A stretch of 64,000 nt of DNA from Mauremys mutica (lineage: Eukaryota; Chordata; Testudines; Geoemydidae): the NCBI RefSeq assembly GCF_020497125.1, contig NC_059073.1, forward strand, positions 144,221,012 to 144,285,011, written 5' to 3'. Made by a program: the position numbers and the translations under genes. The notes under the pieces were generated by a model. That model was not told the DNA's origin and made no database searches. It saw nothing but the letters and a program-made list of their open reading frames with translations. Positions 21,079 through 35,937 of this stretch are shown piece by piece. Every line of letters starts with the position of its first letter. Position 1 is the first letter of the stretch.

Positions 21079-22084
21079 GTAAATTGACTGTAGCATAGTT
21101 TCCCTTTAAAGGGCACCCGATCAAGCATTATTGCATTTATTTCTGGTATCATCGGATGGAAGTGTGGGAGCAATAGAAGTTAAAATATTAGCATAATAAA
21201 TATTGCAACCCACAAGCTTGGGGGAGCTGTTCCACATCCTGATTTTGTAGATAGATACATCCTTGAATGAAACCTTGAATCATGAGTCAGACCCTTGAAA
21301 GCTGAGAAGGGTACTGTGTTTCTTGTTCATATGTCAAGCCTCTTTTCAACCAGAAATCAGCAGAGTTTAATCTTCCAACATTTCTATAGTTCTTTCCCTT
21401 ATGGAATTTAGCAGATGATAACCCTTTTGCTGGCTAGTCAATCCATCTCATAGAACTTAACAGAGACTGATGTGGGTTGCCAGAGGTTCAAAATCCCTAG
21501 AGATTAGATTTCATTCTTTTAGGCTTCAAAGTAACTTTGTTTTAAAACCATAATGCATTTCTACAGAATTCTATTGGCTTTGCCTAGGATCTTCAAAGGG
21601 AGGGAGATAGGCATCCCATTCCCCTTGAAAGTCAATATGAGCTGCAGATCTTTGCCTTCCATCAGCCTATTCATTTCTATAGGATTTTTCTATAGGAGTT
21701 TCCTCATTGTGTAAGAAAAATCATTCTGTTGCACTGACAAGGCCTGCTGCCTCAGCTACTAACTGGTGCAAAACAAATCTGCCAAGGGTTAAACTCATTT
21801 TGTGTTGACTGTAGCCTGCCACCCATGCAGTAGCAGCCTGCAGAATTGCATAGGACCCTAAGAATTACCATATTGGATTGGACTAGTCCCACAGCCAGAT
21901 GGTTCAAAGGTATAGGAATACCTTGGGCTAGGACTATTCCTCTTTCAAGCTTAGAAAATAAACTGGCTGAGTTAGAAGGGATTTGTAATAACTTTTAACA
22001 TGAAATTGTGCCTGAGTGGACAATCTTAAAGATACCTAAACCACTGATTAGCTGTTAAAATCAAAAGCCTTGCAATTTCACTCT
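21079..22084. other. Intronic sequence, nothing recognised
   Basis: AT-rich and unremarkable. No feature could be supported. Confidence 0.4.
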
Positions 22085-22325
22085 CAATTTGAAGTCAACA
22101 GTAATACAGTATTTCACATTTGAATAGCCCCTTTAATTTTAAAATGTCAAAGCACTTTACAAATAATGCATCTAGCTCCTCAGACCTGAGAGAGAGTAAG
22201 TGTTATCTTTATTTCACCATTTGTGAAACTGAGGTACAGAAAAGGAGGGAGTAAATTTCCCTTAGAGAATCTGTGGCAGAGCTAGGAACAGAATCCAGGA
22301 ACTGGACTCCAGTTCTTTACCTTGA
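22085..22325 (-). repeat. MIR-like SINE, reverse orientation
   Basis: Read on the minus strand the order is TTCCTAGCTCTGCCACAG, CTGTACCTCAGTTTCACAAA, GGTGAAATAAAGATAACAC, then TTTGTAAAGTGCTTTGACA. This is a MIR-like core followed by the GTAAAGTGCTTTGA tail also seen at 47455. Confidence 0.65.
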
Positions 22326-22944
22326 CTAAGATAATTTTTCTTCCATGGAAAAGTAAGCCAATCCCTCTTATTACTGAAAGAACAAAGTGTAAAGAACAAA
22401 ATTCTTGCTATAACAAATTTATGTGTTATACATGCTTGGAAATAGCTTCAAAGCTGCTATTTACTATTGCTAAAGCTTGGCAGTTTTTGCAAGTCATACC
22501 ACTATTCAGAACTCATTCAGTTGCCTTAACTGAGGAAATAATAAATAAACTAGATTTAATATGTTGTCAAAGCTAATAAATAATGCAAGTAATAATGCAA
22601 AGGAGTTTGGTTAGGACTCAATAAATCATTTGGATTAGTTTCCCTTACACCATATGAAGTAGTAGCTGGAACATTGTTAATACTGGCCTCATAACAACTG
22701 TTGATTTTTATCTACCTATCGAATAGACTTCACTGCGTGGGTGTCAGCACCATGATGAATTTTTGAAGGGTGCAAAATCTCAGCAACTGAATTGTCAAAG
22801 GCAAGGGTCAGCAGGTGCAATCTGTGTCTTGTAAAAATCTTTTTTCTATGACTTCATGCACTACCCTTGCAATCTGCTCAACCCAAAGTACTCTGCATTT
22901 CAATAACACCAAGGATCTCAAAGCACTTTACAAATGTCAATTAA
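22326..22944. other. Intronic sequence, nothing recognised
   Basis: The words CTCAAAGCACTTTACAAATG near 22917 are a short relic of a MIR-type tail. Otherwise nothing supported. Confidence 0.4.
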
Positions 22945-24100
22945 AACTTTGTCTACATACACTTGAACCAGATAGTTAATTGGTTTAATTGAATTGGGTT
23001 AAACTGGCATCGCTTAACTGGTGCAAGCAGGGGCGGCTCTACGTTTTTGGCCGCCCCAAGCAGTCATGCGCGGGAGGCGCCCCGGAGCCGCGGGAGCAGC
23101 GGACCTCCCGCGGGCATGACTGCGGAGGGTCCGCTGGTCGCGCGGCTCGGCTGGACCTCCCGCAGCTGTGGGCGGTTCGCTGGTCCGGCGGCTCCGGTTG
23201 AGCTGCCGCAGGCATGCCTGCAGGAGGTCCAGCCGAGCCGCGGGATGAGCGCCCCCTCCGCAGTCATGCCTGCGGCAGGTCCGGTCCTCCCGGGGCTCCG
23301 GTGGACCTCCCGCAGGCATGACTGCGGCAGGTCCGCCGGCCCAGCCTGCCGCCCCCCCCGGCGGCAGGGAACGCCCCCTACATTTTGCCGCCCTAGGCAC
23401 CAGCTTGTTTTGCTGGTGCCTAGAGCCGCCCCTGGGTGCAAGTATGTTTATATATACTCTGAGGGTACGTCTCCACTGCAAAAAAACCCTTTGCAGCAAG
23501 TCTCAGAGCCTGGGTCAGCTGAAATCTTGCCAGGTTTCAGTGCCTAGGCTCCAACCTGAGCCCAGATGTCTACAGTCCTGTTTTTAGCCATGAATCATGA
23601 GCCTGAGTCAGTTGATCCGGGCTCTGAGATTCACTGCCGTGGGTCTTCTTTTGCCCTTAGGCTTGGTCTACCCTATGAGGTATTGCCAGCACAGCTGTGT
23701 TGACTAGGAGTGTGGGGGGAAAATCACACTCCCTAGCTGACATAGTTATGCCAGCAACCTTCCACCCAACCCCGGTGTAGACACAAGTATACTGACAAAA
23801 GAGTGCTTTTGTCAGTGTAGCTGAGGTTGTTCAGGGAGGTAGTGTAGCTATGACAGCAAAAGAACTTGTTATGCTGACATGCTGCATCTCCACTAAGGGT
23901 CTTTGCCATCCTAGCCATACCAGCAAAGGTTCTGTAGTGTAGATAAGCCCTTACTTCAGTTTATCTTTAACATATTCCTAATCAATTTAATGTAAACTGA
24001 AATAAGAGTGTCTACACACACTTGCACTGGTTTAACTAAACTGGATTAAAATAAAGTTAAACTGGTACAACTCTGCTTGTGCACCTACCCTAAGCCTCCT
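22945..24100. mobile_element. Cluster of nested MITEs with GTCTACACT-type ends
   Basis: At least three element ends occur: TTTGTCTACATACACTTG at 22951, GAGGGTACGTCTCCACTGCA at 23461, and GTAGTGTAGATAAGCCCTTA at about 23935 (paired with AGGCTTGGTCTACCCTATGA at 23659). A further GTCTACACACACTTGC lies near 24011. They are non-coding, imperfectly palindromic, and inserted next to or inside one another; the hAT MITE at 23028 is inside the first. Exact borders of the individual copies could not be fixed by eye. Confidence 0.6.
23028..23434. mobile_element. hAT MITE with 8-bp TSD GGTGCAAG, GC-rich interior
   Basis: This 407-bp element starts CAGGGGCGGCTCTACG and ends CTAGAGCCGCCCCTG, with a perfect 8-bp duplication GGTGCAAG at 23020-23027 and 23435-23442. 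The interior is very GC-rich, with repeated words such as GGCATGACTGCGG and GACCTCCCGCAG alternating in both orientations. This produces long meaningless open frames on both strands. It shares end sequence and the GGCCGCCCCAAGCAG block with the element at 1946. Confidence 0.93.
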
Positions 24101-24262
24101 AACTCCCCTGTAAGATAGGTATTAATATACCTATTTTATAAATGGGTAGACTGAGGGCCAGAGAGCTAACAGTTTTTTCACAAGATCATATAGCACGTCT
24201 CTCAGTGGCACAGCCAGGAATCAAACTCCTAGGTCCTGATTTAAAGCCTCCTCCCCAAACCA
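24101..24262 (-). repeat. MIR-like SINE, reverse orientation
   Basis: On the minus strand the order is GGAGTTTGATTCCTGGCTGT, GCCACTGAGAGACG, CTCTGGCCCTCAGTCTACCC, then TTTATAAAATAGG and TCTTACAGGGGAG. This follows the MIR layout with substantial decay. Confidence 0.55.
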
Positions 24263-24292
24263 CCTACGATGGGAGATTTTCAAAAGTGCTTA

Positions 24293-24520
24293 AGGCCATG
24301 TCTTCACTACAAGCTAGGGGTGTGCTTCCTCTGTTCATATACACATGCCTATTTGTACTCAGCACAGCTAAACTGTATCTCGACTGACAATACCTGTGCT
24401 ACTCTGTGCGGCTACATGGCTATTTATACTCATACTAGCTAGATGAGAGCTAGTGCAAGTATGTGTACGTGAGCCGGGGAATCGCACCCCTCGCCTGTAG
24501 TGTAGACCTAGACTGAGTGA
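24293..24520. mobile_element. MITE with GTCTACACT-type ends
   Basis: Left end GGCCATGTCTTCACTACAAG, right end CTGTAGTGTAGACCTAGAC, with inverted subterminal blocks (AGCTAGGGGTGTGC against GGGAATCGCACCCCT). Its relative at 43866 has the same GCTAGGGGTGTG block. Confidence 0.65.
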
Positions 24521-27255
24521 CTTGGACCACTGGAAGTCAGTCTCTTAGGCATACTAGAGCCATTTCCTCCCCCTGCTTTGTGGTTCTTTTCTGAAAAATA
24601 GTTCATTAAAAACAAATGGAAAAATGTGTAAAACAGTTAACTGCTTAGCTCAGATTTATTATTTGCACATACAAGAAATTTTTTTGTGTCCCGTTCTTTA
24701 GATTGAAAATTCAGGCCCACTGCTTGCCTATAAATGGGCATTTCTCTTGCAAACATGTTCTTCCTTTTTAGTCTCTCTCAGAAAAAGATGAAAGTTTTCT
24801 TTCACCAATCTTGCTCATTATCCCATGAGTCTGTCACTGGGATGTGTGTTTTTGTTTTAACAAACACACGCTAACAACCATCTAGAAGACAGAATTGTAA
24901 TACCACTATCAGATTTCTTATATCCACAGTACCTTGCCTGTCATCAACATGGATCATTTTTGATAATGTGACCCCTAAGGCCACATCTGTTGGGTTCCAT
25001 CAAAGTATAGCAAGAAAGAAAACATGAAAACTAGCTCTTATGCTTCCTTCAGATCTAAAACCACATTTAAGTGTGTGGTGTCTTGTGAGAAGCAAATATT
25101 GGCACAGTAAATAGCTAGGAATATATCTAACTTCCCAGGGAAGAACACCCTCCAAGATCCTGACCAACACTTTGAAGGAGCTAGAAAATGCAGCCATGAA
25201 GAGTCCACACCAGATTTTCTTCCAACTTTCGCCTTCGTGTAAGACTTTTGGCACTGTAGCAATATAATCTCTTCCAGCAGAGCGGGCATGCACAAGAAAG
25301 CTTAATTTGGGACTGTGCACTAGAAAGGGACATTTCAAGTTGCTGAGCGCCAAGTAATTTTATCTCCAAAAAATGTACCCCCCAAAAAATCTAGAGAAAC
25401 AAGAAATGACAGGGGGCCAGTTCTTAGCAATTGTCTCTCTCAGTGCCAATTCCAGGATGTGACTTTCACTGTCAGTCACATGCAGTTCTGTCCCTGCTTT
25501 AGGGCACCCAACAGTTAAGCAGAGCAATCACAGTGATTAATTATGACTAAATGAAAAGGGGTAGGGGAGTAAAAGCAAAATGAAACAAGACACAAACAGT
25601 GGCGACTTCAGTTCTAATCACTTCCGGACGCCCCTCTGTGGAAGCTTTTAACAGAGATTAAACCTTAAAAGTGGGGTCTACCCTAGAGGGGACACATCTC
25701 TAAGTAAACTACAACCAGAGTATCATTCCCCAAAATTAGAAGTGAGTCCTTCCTGTAGCCCAGTGGGCTAGCTTACCTCTATTCTAGTCACTGCTTTGCA
25801 TTATATTCTGCTTTATTTTATTCAGCAGTAATGCAAGGAACCTACAGGCCTGTATCCCGTAAGACATTGGCTTCAGCAGCTAGCTTCATGCTTGAGGCCT
25901 ACGAACTTTGGCATAGATAAACTTAGGTAACCCATAAGTTTTGGGGAACTGGAAGTCAAATGTAAGGGGGAATTTTGTCCATAATGACATCAGCCAACCA
26001 CCGAAACAAGAGCTACCACCAGCTTCTGGAAGATGGTGAGACTACAGGATATACATCTACGTTACTGAGTTAGAGTGTTTGTGACTTTGCTAAATGGATT
26101 CATAAATTATTTATTTGGGAATATAGACGACTTCCTATAGCGTGAGTGTTGCAGCTGGGCACATTGGGCTCCCCAACTATATAATAATTTTAATAGTACT
26201 GGGCCTGATCTTGGGACAAGGACCTGTCAATCTTCAAACCGATAACTGGGAATTCTTATTCATCATCTATAGACCAGGCTACATTTTGCAACATATCATA
26301 GATAAATGATACAGTTTATAGATTGGGGGAAAAGGACTTTCATTTAAAGGTTGGTGAGTGCTGTTCAGTTTATCATGGATAACATAAAGAGTTTATAAAT
26401 AGGCAATGTGAGTAATCTTAACTAAATTCTATGAAATCAAAGCAAGTGTTGAAATCAGTTACTTAAAATGCGCCATTCAAGGAGATGGCTTGAGGCAGAG
26501 AAATTTAATGAATATTAAGAATTTAAAATCTGAATTATATCCCACTGTTTCTCTCTATTTACCAAGATTCGTTTATGTATCCTCACTTGAAATACATGGT
26601 CTAAGTACACTGGTGTTTCACAGTAGAAGCTGTTAGTACCTTCAGTTACAATAGCATGTATCTGCTCCATTCCTGAACTGGAACAAGAGCTGACCAGGAT
26701 TTTTATGTCGACCCAGAGCATGGAGACCTGGCACAACTAACAAAGTGAGTTACACTTTGTAGAATGACTTAGTAAATCGGACCCCATGAACGGGGTACGT
26801 GTCTTGAACTAGCCTCAGTCTGGGTAGTTGAGTGAAAGAATCTGAGGGGCTGTGTGCAGTGTACCTGCAGGGCCACAAGGGGGCATGCTTGAGGGCAGAG
26901 CCCTATGGCAATCATCAAAGCTGTTATTGTCCTTTCTTCACACCAAACCTTGGAGCCGTGATTCTTGTCTTTTTTTTGCACTCAGTTGCTTAGGCATTGC
27001 CAGATACCTAATTAATACAAATATCCTATACTCCAGTGGCTTCTTCTATTAGTAACCAATTCCGGCATCAAATGACCTTGTTGTGTCACATATAACCATC
27101 TCACTATTTACATAACATGTATCTGGAAGTTTTTGTACGCAGGTTTGCATTTAGATAAAATATTTGCAAACATGCATCTCAAAAGAGGCTTATGCCATCT
27201 TTAAGCATTAAGGGATTGTAAGGTTTTTACAAGGTTTTTTTAAGAGGAAACATGA
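24521..27255. other. Long intronic stretch, nothing recognised
   Basis: About 2.7 kb of AT-rich sequence, apparently single-copy. Short open frames (for example minus strand 25000-25353) lack splice signals, codon bias or recognisable motifs. No transposon end was supported. Confidence 0.4.
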
Positions 27256-27499
27256 GTTTTAGAGCTTATCTACATAATCCCACAGTGTGATCTATGTGGG
27301 TGTGAACTGTAGAACGCTCTAATGCATTGCGTTCTAACTGCCCCAGGTAGCCCCTGCTGGCACAAACTAAAAGGGACTGAGGACATATTAATGTAGTCCT
27401 ACGTCAACACAACCTGAGCAGTTCGAGCAACATATTAATGCTCTACAATTCACACCCCCCATAGACCACACTGCAGCATCTTGTAGACAAGCCCTTAGT
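27256..27499. mobile_element. MITE with inverted CTTATCTACA / TGTAGACAAGCC ends
   Basis: The left end GAGCTTATCTACATAATCCC and right end CATCTTGTAGACAAGCCCTT are inverted. The subterminal parts are palindromic: TATGTGGGTGTGAACTGTAG against CTACAATTCACACCCCCCAT, and GAACGCTCTAATGC against CATATTAATGCTC. No coding sequence. It belongs to the AAGGGCTTGTCTACA-ended group common in this window. Confidence 0.7.
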
Positions 27500-30400
27500 C
27501 ATAACCAAAACATTTCCCAACTACACACGTTTTCTGTGAAGGTAAATGAATGAATAAGACTTGAAAGTGTCTCTAAAAGAAATGATCTTCAGTATTTCTG
27601 GAATTCTTTGTGTGGGTTTGAAACTGAGGTTTTTCTCTGTGAAGCTGTGGGGGCGTGAAAAAGCCCACGTTTACTGCTCTTGATAACAGATCTCTCCACG
27701 TTATTTCTCTCTAAAATATCCTGAATAGAACATCCTTGCATTTTTACAAAGTCTTGTACTCGAGAAGAGAGCTCATCTCTATACCAGTCTTGTATCTCAT
27801 ACCAGCAGGATGTACCTAGGTTTTTGATCAGAAGATCTCGTTGATCTGCTGGCTCTTTTGATCAAAACAGTCCTTTTATTTAAGATCTGCTATTTGCAGT
27901 ACACTTACAACTAACCATTAAAGACTTCTATCAAATATCTATACAAAGCAAGAATCACAATAACACTTTTTATACAACTTTCAAAACAGAATATAAAAAA
28001 ATAGTGTTAAAACAAAATGGACATTATAAACTGGATTTCAGAGTCTGTGTAAACATATTTGAGGTGATAAATGTGGTGTTATCTTTTCTTTGACACTTTG
28101 GGAGTCCAGATCTCAACTTTTCTAAAACTTTGGAGAACATTTGGATTCAACTGAGAGGTGTCTGCCATGAAGTTTGGATTATAATCTAAACACTGTTTAG
28201 GCAGGAGAGGAAGATATGTTTTTCATGAGGCGGGGTTAATTTGGATCAAACTCTTAAGTAAATTCTGTATTAAAAGAAACAGCACACAAGTTTGAGACAT
28301 AAACACATACGAGCATCTCTTTCATAACACCACGTGCATTGCTAAGGATAAGCCAGGGAAGAAAGAAAACAGGAATGTGCTGTTGCTTTTTTAAAAAAGG
28401 CTATTTTTTCCACTCTCCTGAAAGAGAACCAGAGATGTTTGCAGAAAATACAGTTGATCATTGCCGCTCACCTGTCAGTGAGAAGAAGGTCTGAAGTTTA
28501 CAGGGTTGAAATTCCTTGGGGAAAACTGTTACTCGCCAAATGTCATCTCTTGTTAAGCATCTTAAGGACATGAGAATATTTCCTTAACGTGTTCTCTGGG
28601 GAACTGAACAGGTATCAGCACATTGTCACTCCTCAAAAATGTCAGTCCAACTAATCTGCTTGCGCATCTCGCGTTCTTGCTAAGAAATCTAAAATCCTTG
28701 TGTCCCTCTTGATCAGCTGCTTGCTGATAACATCAGGTTTGACCAGAACTAACCTGCTGCTTTGTACCTGAAGCAAGGAGTCATGTTCTAATCAAAACTC
28801 TGTAATGTCAATGGGAGTTGGGTACCTAATTTCCTTGGGCACCTGTGAACATCCCAGCCTGAAGCCTCTCAGCACATGGTGCCCATTTCTCTTCAGGATT
28901 AGGTAGCCCCAATTTGCACAGCCACTGTCTGGCACAAGGGCTCCCCAGCCAATTTCAGCAGCAGGAGTATGAAATCAGGAGCTGTGTTGTCTAGTGGTCA
29001 GAACTGTCAGCTGGGACTTGGGAGTAGAGCTAGGCAAATAATAATCATTTTGGGGGGGGTCTGAACATTTCTTAAAAAAAAAAAAGTCGGATCAAACTGA
29101 ACATGGAATTTTTCAGAATTTTTGGTGAATTGAAAAAGTCCATTTTCCAGAGTGGTTATTCGAACCTGCCTCTTCCACATCCAGGTAACTTCCCTAATCA
29201 TTGGGCTAATGGTTACAAAGGTTGGGGGAGGGGAACAGCAGCAGCAGAGTCACTCCCCATCTTCTTCTCCTCTGGCCATTTTGTGAATGGCCAAAATATT
29301 TGTGTCAAATTCAGGAATTGTTTTGGTTCGACCAAAACTACATTTTTTCATCAAATACATTATTCATCCATTTCACTCAACTCTACTTGGGAGACGTAGG
29401 TGCAGACTCTGAGTTTAGCAAAGAGTCACACTCAGGGACAGTTCACCCCCTTTAACTTTCCTCCCAGGCTCATAGGTACACCACTTCTTTACCACTTCCA
29501 GCATGTTTGAAATCTGAGCTTCCCCAAAGTTTAGTTAAGAGGGGTGTTGGCAAAAAAGCTAGCTGCTTTTGGGTTTGGAGGGTGAGAGATCAAATCAGAG
29601 TTTCAATCCATGTAACCTCTTCGCTGGGACATGATGATCTCTGCTGCGCCAAGGGGGCCGTGAGGTCTGCATTTTCAGATATCTATTTGGTCATCAGTAT
29701 GCACACTCATGTCATGCGGTGCTATGGGAGACACATGAATGATAGATCCCTATCCTGTTCTTAAACAACCAGGATTGTACAATTGATTGAACAGCTAGTT
29801 CACTGGCGTTACTTTTATTTTGTTTATGGAGGTGGGAAATGCTTACCATAAGAATAACCACAAAGGCGTGTTTCAAATAGCTGAAGTCAAAACAGTGATT
29901 CTGGAAATGGATAAGGGAACAAAGTGAGTTGGCTGTATAAGTAGCTATCTCACCAAGTATATTAGTATTACAGAATGTGGATTTAAAAAAAAAAAAAAGT
30001 CAGGGGAAGGCCAGAACTTCAAGGTTCAAATCCAGTTCTGAATTTTCCCCAGAGTCTTGATATGTCTGAAAATGAGATATGAGCTGGGCCCCATCTTTAG
30101 ACTTCTGGATTCCATCACTTGTATAGCGTCCATATTCATTATGCAACTTTAATGAACACTTCTTATGGGTAAAATATTGAATGCAAAGTGGTCCTAATTC
30201 TCATCTGACATAACGGTAAACTCTGACATCAATGGAGCTACTCCTGATTTACACTAGGACCAAGTATGTCGCTTATACCACCGTGTGATGTATGTAGTTA
30301 TAAACTTACGATTTTGTTCTCTGTGTACTGCATGTTTAAACTTCTGGAAGCCTGCTTTCTGCCGGATCCTATTATACAGTAGAGGCTTCCACAGTGCTCC

Positions 30401-32421
30401 CTCATGGACAGTTTATTCTTCTTCTGTTTTGTCTGCTCTTATTCTACAATACAGCATCACTCACATTGGAAGGACGTGGTTTCCCTTTGTGTTGGACAAA
30501 TAGCATTTAATTAAAATGACAACCAACCCAACCTGTTCAACGACCTGGTGCAATGAATTTGATGGTCTCGGTCCAATTGCTAGTGGACACACACCAGTTA
30601 TTAAACTCCTCACCACCGCATGTAATCTGAGCAGAGAGGCTAAGAGCTAAATGGACTATAGAGACTGAACTCCAGTATCTTCTTTAGAGGCCATCTGTCC
30701 ATAACAGGCTTGAATATATTGGCCAGGCAGTATGAGAAAGACAGAACGCTTGCCCTCATGTTATTTGTACAATGCCTTTGGAGGGGTAATAAGAGGACAG
30801 TTATCCAAGACTGTCAATCTGAAACTTTTCCCCACCAGCAACAACTGGACATTTCTTTCAGGATAAAAATTTAAACAAGCAAGCTCGTTTAACAGTCTCC
30901 ATCCCAATTAAATAAACATGATGTAGTGTGAGCTTTGTTCCATCCTGCAAAGAACAGAACATGACTTTCCTTGAACTCTTTTGTATTTTGTGAATATGAA
31001 AAAAGTAAAACCACTTTCTATTTAGCTGTAAATCTGATCTCTAATTTAGTTTGACTTGGGGAGATAAATCCCCATTAGAGAGTGGAGTCTGATTGGCATT
31101 TTGTGGAATGGGATCAGCTAGCTAGGGTGTTGGAGACAACTGAGAAATACATTCATTAAAGACAATGAAATGAAAACTCTTGCCTGTGATCATAAGGGAA
31201 AGAAATAAAGGATGTATCCTAGTTGCCTCTAATTAAATCAGCCTGAATGAAAGATGAACGAGCCTGATTTTTCCTGGGCTGAAATAGATCTGTTCATACG
31301 TGGAAATGAAAAACAAAAAACAACCCAGTCTGCAGCTGCTGTTTGTCATATTCATAGAAAATATGAAAAATCGGTTAGAGTTGGAGAGAGAAAACAAAGA
31401 TACTAATTAGAGAAGCATAGATTCAATGTAAATGTCTCCAAAGGTGCACAGTTGGCCTACGATTTGGATTATAGACTTGCCTCAAACAAAGTTGGCAGGC
31501 TGGAGAACAGTATAGTAATCTCCAGCTGTCTGCTCCACTTCTGAGGGGCCAGGTTAGCCAGAGGCCAATTATCAGGACAAGTAGCACCGTGAATCTCAAT
31601 TCTGCACTATTTTCAGTCATCATCTTTTGACTTGTTCAACTTCATTTGAGCTTAATTGCCAGTGGGACCTGGGGGGATGGGTGACCACTTCCAAAACCAC
31701 TTCCAAAACTGGTCCCAATTATTATTGTTTGTCTTTGCAGGTTTTGACTGGGTCATGGAGACCGACCTGTCCTCTTGATCCTAGAGGGTGGTCCCTGTAA
31801 TTCAGAGGCCAGACATACTGATGGAGGAAAGAGTGATGAAGTCTGGTGTGCTACTCCCTATGCTATATCTATCCTGTGAATACAGACAGGGTTTTAGTCT
31901 CTCAGGCTGTTAAATTGGCCCCTTTAACCAGCACTAAATTCACTTACAAGTCTTGTGAAAATAATTTTTTTCTAGACTAAATTAACTAAAAAAGATTAAT
32001 TTAAGCCCAATAAATCTGACAATCATCATGAGTTACGTTTCACTTAACTAGCCCATGCAATCTCGTTCTCAGGCCCTAGAGTGGGAGGAGAGAGGAGAAA
32101 AGTTATTGTAAAACTTACGGTAATTTATTGAAAAACATTTCCCTTCTGCAGCTTTCTTGCATTTTCATCTGCAAGATGAGTGTCAATTATAATTCACTCC
32201 AGCACATTCTTTTTCTGTTACAAATCTCTGAAAAGCTGCAATATGAAAATAACACTGTCCTTGGAAGCCAAATAGAATGAAAAGTCAAAAGTCATTGCTT
32301 GTGAAAATCAGTGTATTTAGCACTCAGGTGCAGTGTGCAGGAAAACATTTAGTGTTGTTAATGCTGGAGGTTGGGTGGCTGCCAGGGGAGTATATCTTTG
32401 GTTTATGGGAAATCATAAACC
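27500..32421. other. Long intronic stretch with a candidate conserved segment
   Basis: Almost 5 kb without a recognisable transposon copy, unusual in this window. It contains A-runs at about 29072 and 29984, and low-complexity sequence with GAATTTTTCAGAATTTTTGG-like words around 29050-29380. The part 31000-31420 is AT-rich with regular TTAGTTTG, TAATTAAATCAG and GATAAATCC motifs and looks like a possible conserved non-coding element. No exon with splice sites was found. Confidence 0.4.
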
Positions 32422-32426
32422 AACTT

Positions 32427-33398
32427 TGTGATAAATAAAGTGTGTGGGGGGGGGGGATAACTCTCTTTGATGGACACCCAGCCAGCCAGTTAGCTGTAAA
32501 ATCCCTCTTGGTAGCTGTTCTTTACTTGCTTTACCTGTAAAGGGTTAAAAAGTCCCCAGATGAAGGCGGGGGGGGGGGGGGAAAGTGGGCACCTGACCAA
32601 AAGAGCCAATGGGAAGGCTAGAACTTTTTAAAATGGGGAAAGAAACTTTCCCTTTGTCTGTTGTTCTCTGGGCTAGAGGGACAGAGCAGCCATGCTATAA
32701 GCAGCTTTAAGCCAGGTATGATCATAAATTATCAGATCATGCCTAGAACTACTTATCTAAACTCCAAATGTGTAAGTAAATCAAAATGTTTAGCTAGACG
32801 TGATCAGGTTTATTTCTGTTTATTTTTTAAGGCTTGTGGATCTCCTCTGTGCTAACCCCAAATGTTTTTGTTTGCTTGTAACCTTTAAGCTGAACCCCCA
32901 GAAAGATGTTTTGCGTGCTTAATTTTTGTAATTGTTTCTTTTAAGATCTAGCAAAAAAGCCTGAGTTCCAGATGTATTTTTTTCCCTTTTTGTTTTTAAT
33001 AAAATTTCTTTTTTTTAAGAACAGGATTGGATTTTTGGTGTCCTAAAAGGTTTGTGCATGTTGTTTGATTAGCTGGTAGCCACAGCTAATTTCCTTTGTT
33101 TTCTTTCTCAGCTCTTCCCCAGAAGTGGGGGGGGGAGGTGAAAGAGCTTGAGGGTACCCCACAGGGAGGATTTCCCAAGTGCTCCTTCCTGGGTTCAAAG
33201 GGTTGTTTTGGGTTTTTTTGGGTTTTTGTTTTTTTTTTGCATTTGGGCAGTAGCAGCATTTACCAAGCCAAGGTCAGAGAAAAGCTGTAACCTTGAGAGT
33301 TTAATGCAAGCCTGGAGTGGCAAGTATTAATTTTTAGAATCCTTGCAGGCCCCCACCTTCTGCACTAGGAGTGACAGAGTGGGGATTCAGCTTTGACA
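32427..33398 (+). mobile_element. Solo LTR, TSD AACTT
   Basis: This 972-bp segment begins TGTGATAAATAAAGTGTG and ends GGATTCAGCTTTGACA, bounded by TG and CA. It is flanked by a perfect 5-bp duplication AACTT at 32422-32426 and 33399-33403. Inside are G-runs (from about 32446 and 32569), a TTTTTAAAATGGGG motif near 32629 and an AATAAA signal at 32998-33003. No internal coding region is present, so this is a recombined LTR. The superfamily cannot be fixed without internal sequence. Confidence 0.85.
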
Positions 33399-33403
33399 AA
33401 CTT

Positions 33404-35428
<2,025 letters not shown>

Positions 35429-35551
35429 TATCAGAGGGGTAGCTGTGTTAGTCTGGATCTGTAAAAAGCGACAGAATCCTGTGGCACCTTATAGACTAAC
35501 AGACGTATTGGAGCATGAGCTTTCGTGGGTGAATACCTACTTTGTCAGATA
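35429..35551 (-). repeat. Penelope-type repeat end with near-intact hammerhead core
   Basis: On the + strand it starts GTATCAGAGGGGTAGCTGTG, then GAATCCTGTGGCACCTTATA. On the minus strand the distal part reads CTGACAA (complement of 35542-35548; a canonical core would be CTGACGA), a stem GTAGGT / ACCCAC around ATTC with one mismatch, GAAA (complement of 35521-35524) and a GC-TCAT-GC hairpin followed by TCC. It has the same architecture as the copies at 20948, 50794 and 1180. Confidence 0.7.
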
Positions 35552-35932
35552 AATGTAGTGTTAGTCACCCTCGATAGCCTGGGGGTATAGGGTACTGGCC
35601 TTAATTCAGAGTAGTTTTTCATCCCACATCACTCTAAACCAGGCAGAGCAGGGTTTTGAACCTAGATTTCCCACTTGCTGGGCCAGTAGCTATATCACCA
35701 GGCTATAGAATCTCTCTTAAAACCAACCCAAACTAAAGTTTCAGCATAACAGCATATTTTGACATTCAGACCAGCTCTATTTGTCACCCCATGTAGACCA
35801 GGCTTTGATCAGAATTCTATCTGCTGGGCACCTGCACTCTGCTCCCTCCCCTGCAGTATCACATCTGCATTTCAGAGAGTTGCCCATTTGGAGGACCCTA
35901 CTTGTCATGACACTGCATCAACTTTTTTCAAA
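35552..35932. other. Intron, nothing recognised
   Basis: The words CACCCTCGATAGCCTGGGGG and GTAGCTATATCACCAGGCTA near 35569 and 35686 are inverted around AGCCTGG and could be ends of a small decayed repeat, but no duplication was seen. Confidence 0.35.
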
Positions 35933-35937
35933 GTGAC

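Noticed and set aside
25000..25353. 117-codon minus-strand frame as a possible gene
   Set aside because: No start context, splice signals, domain or repeat support; length is within chance for AT-rich intron.
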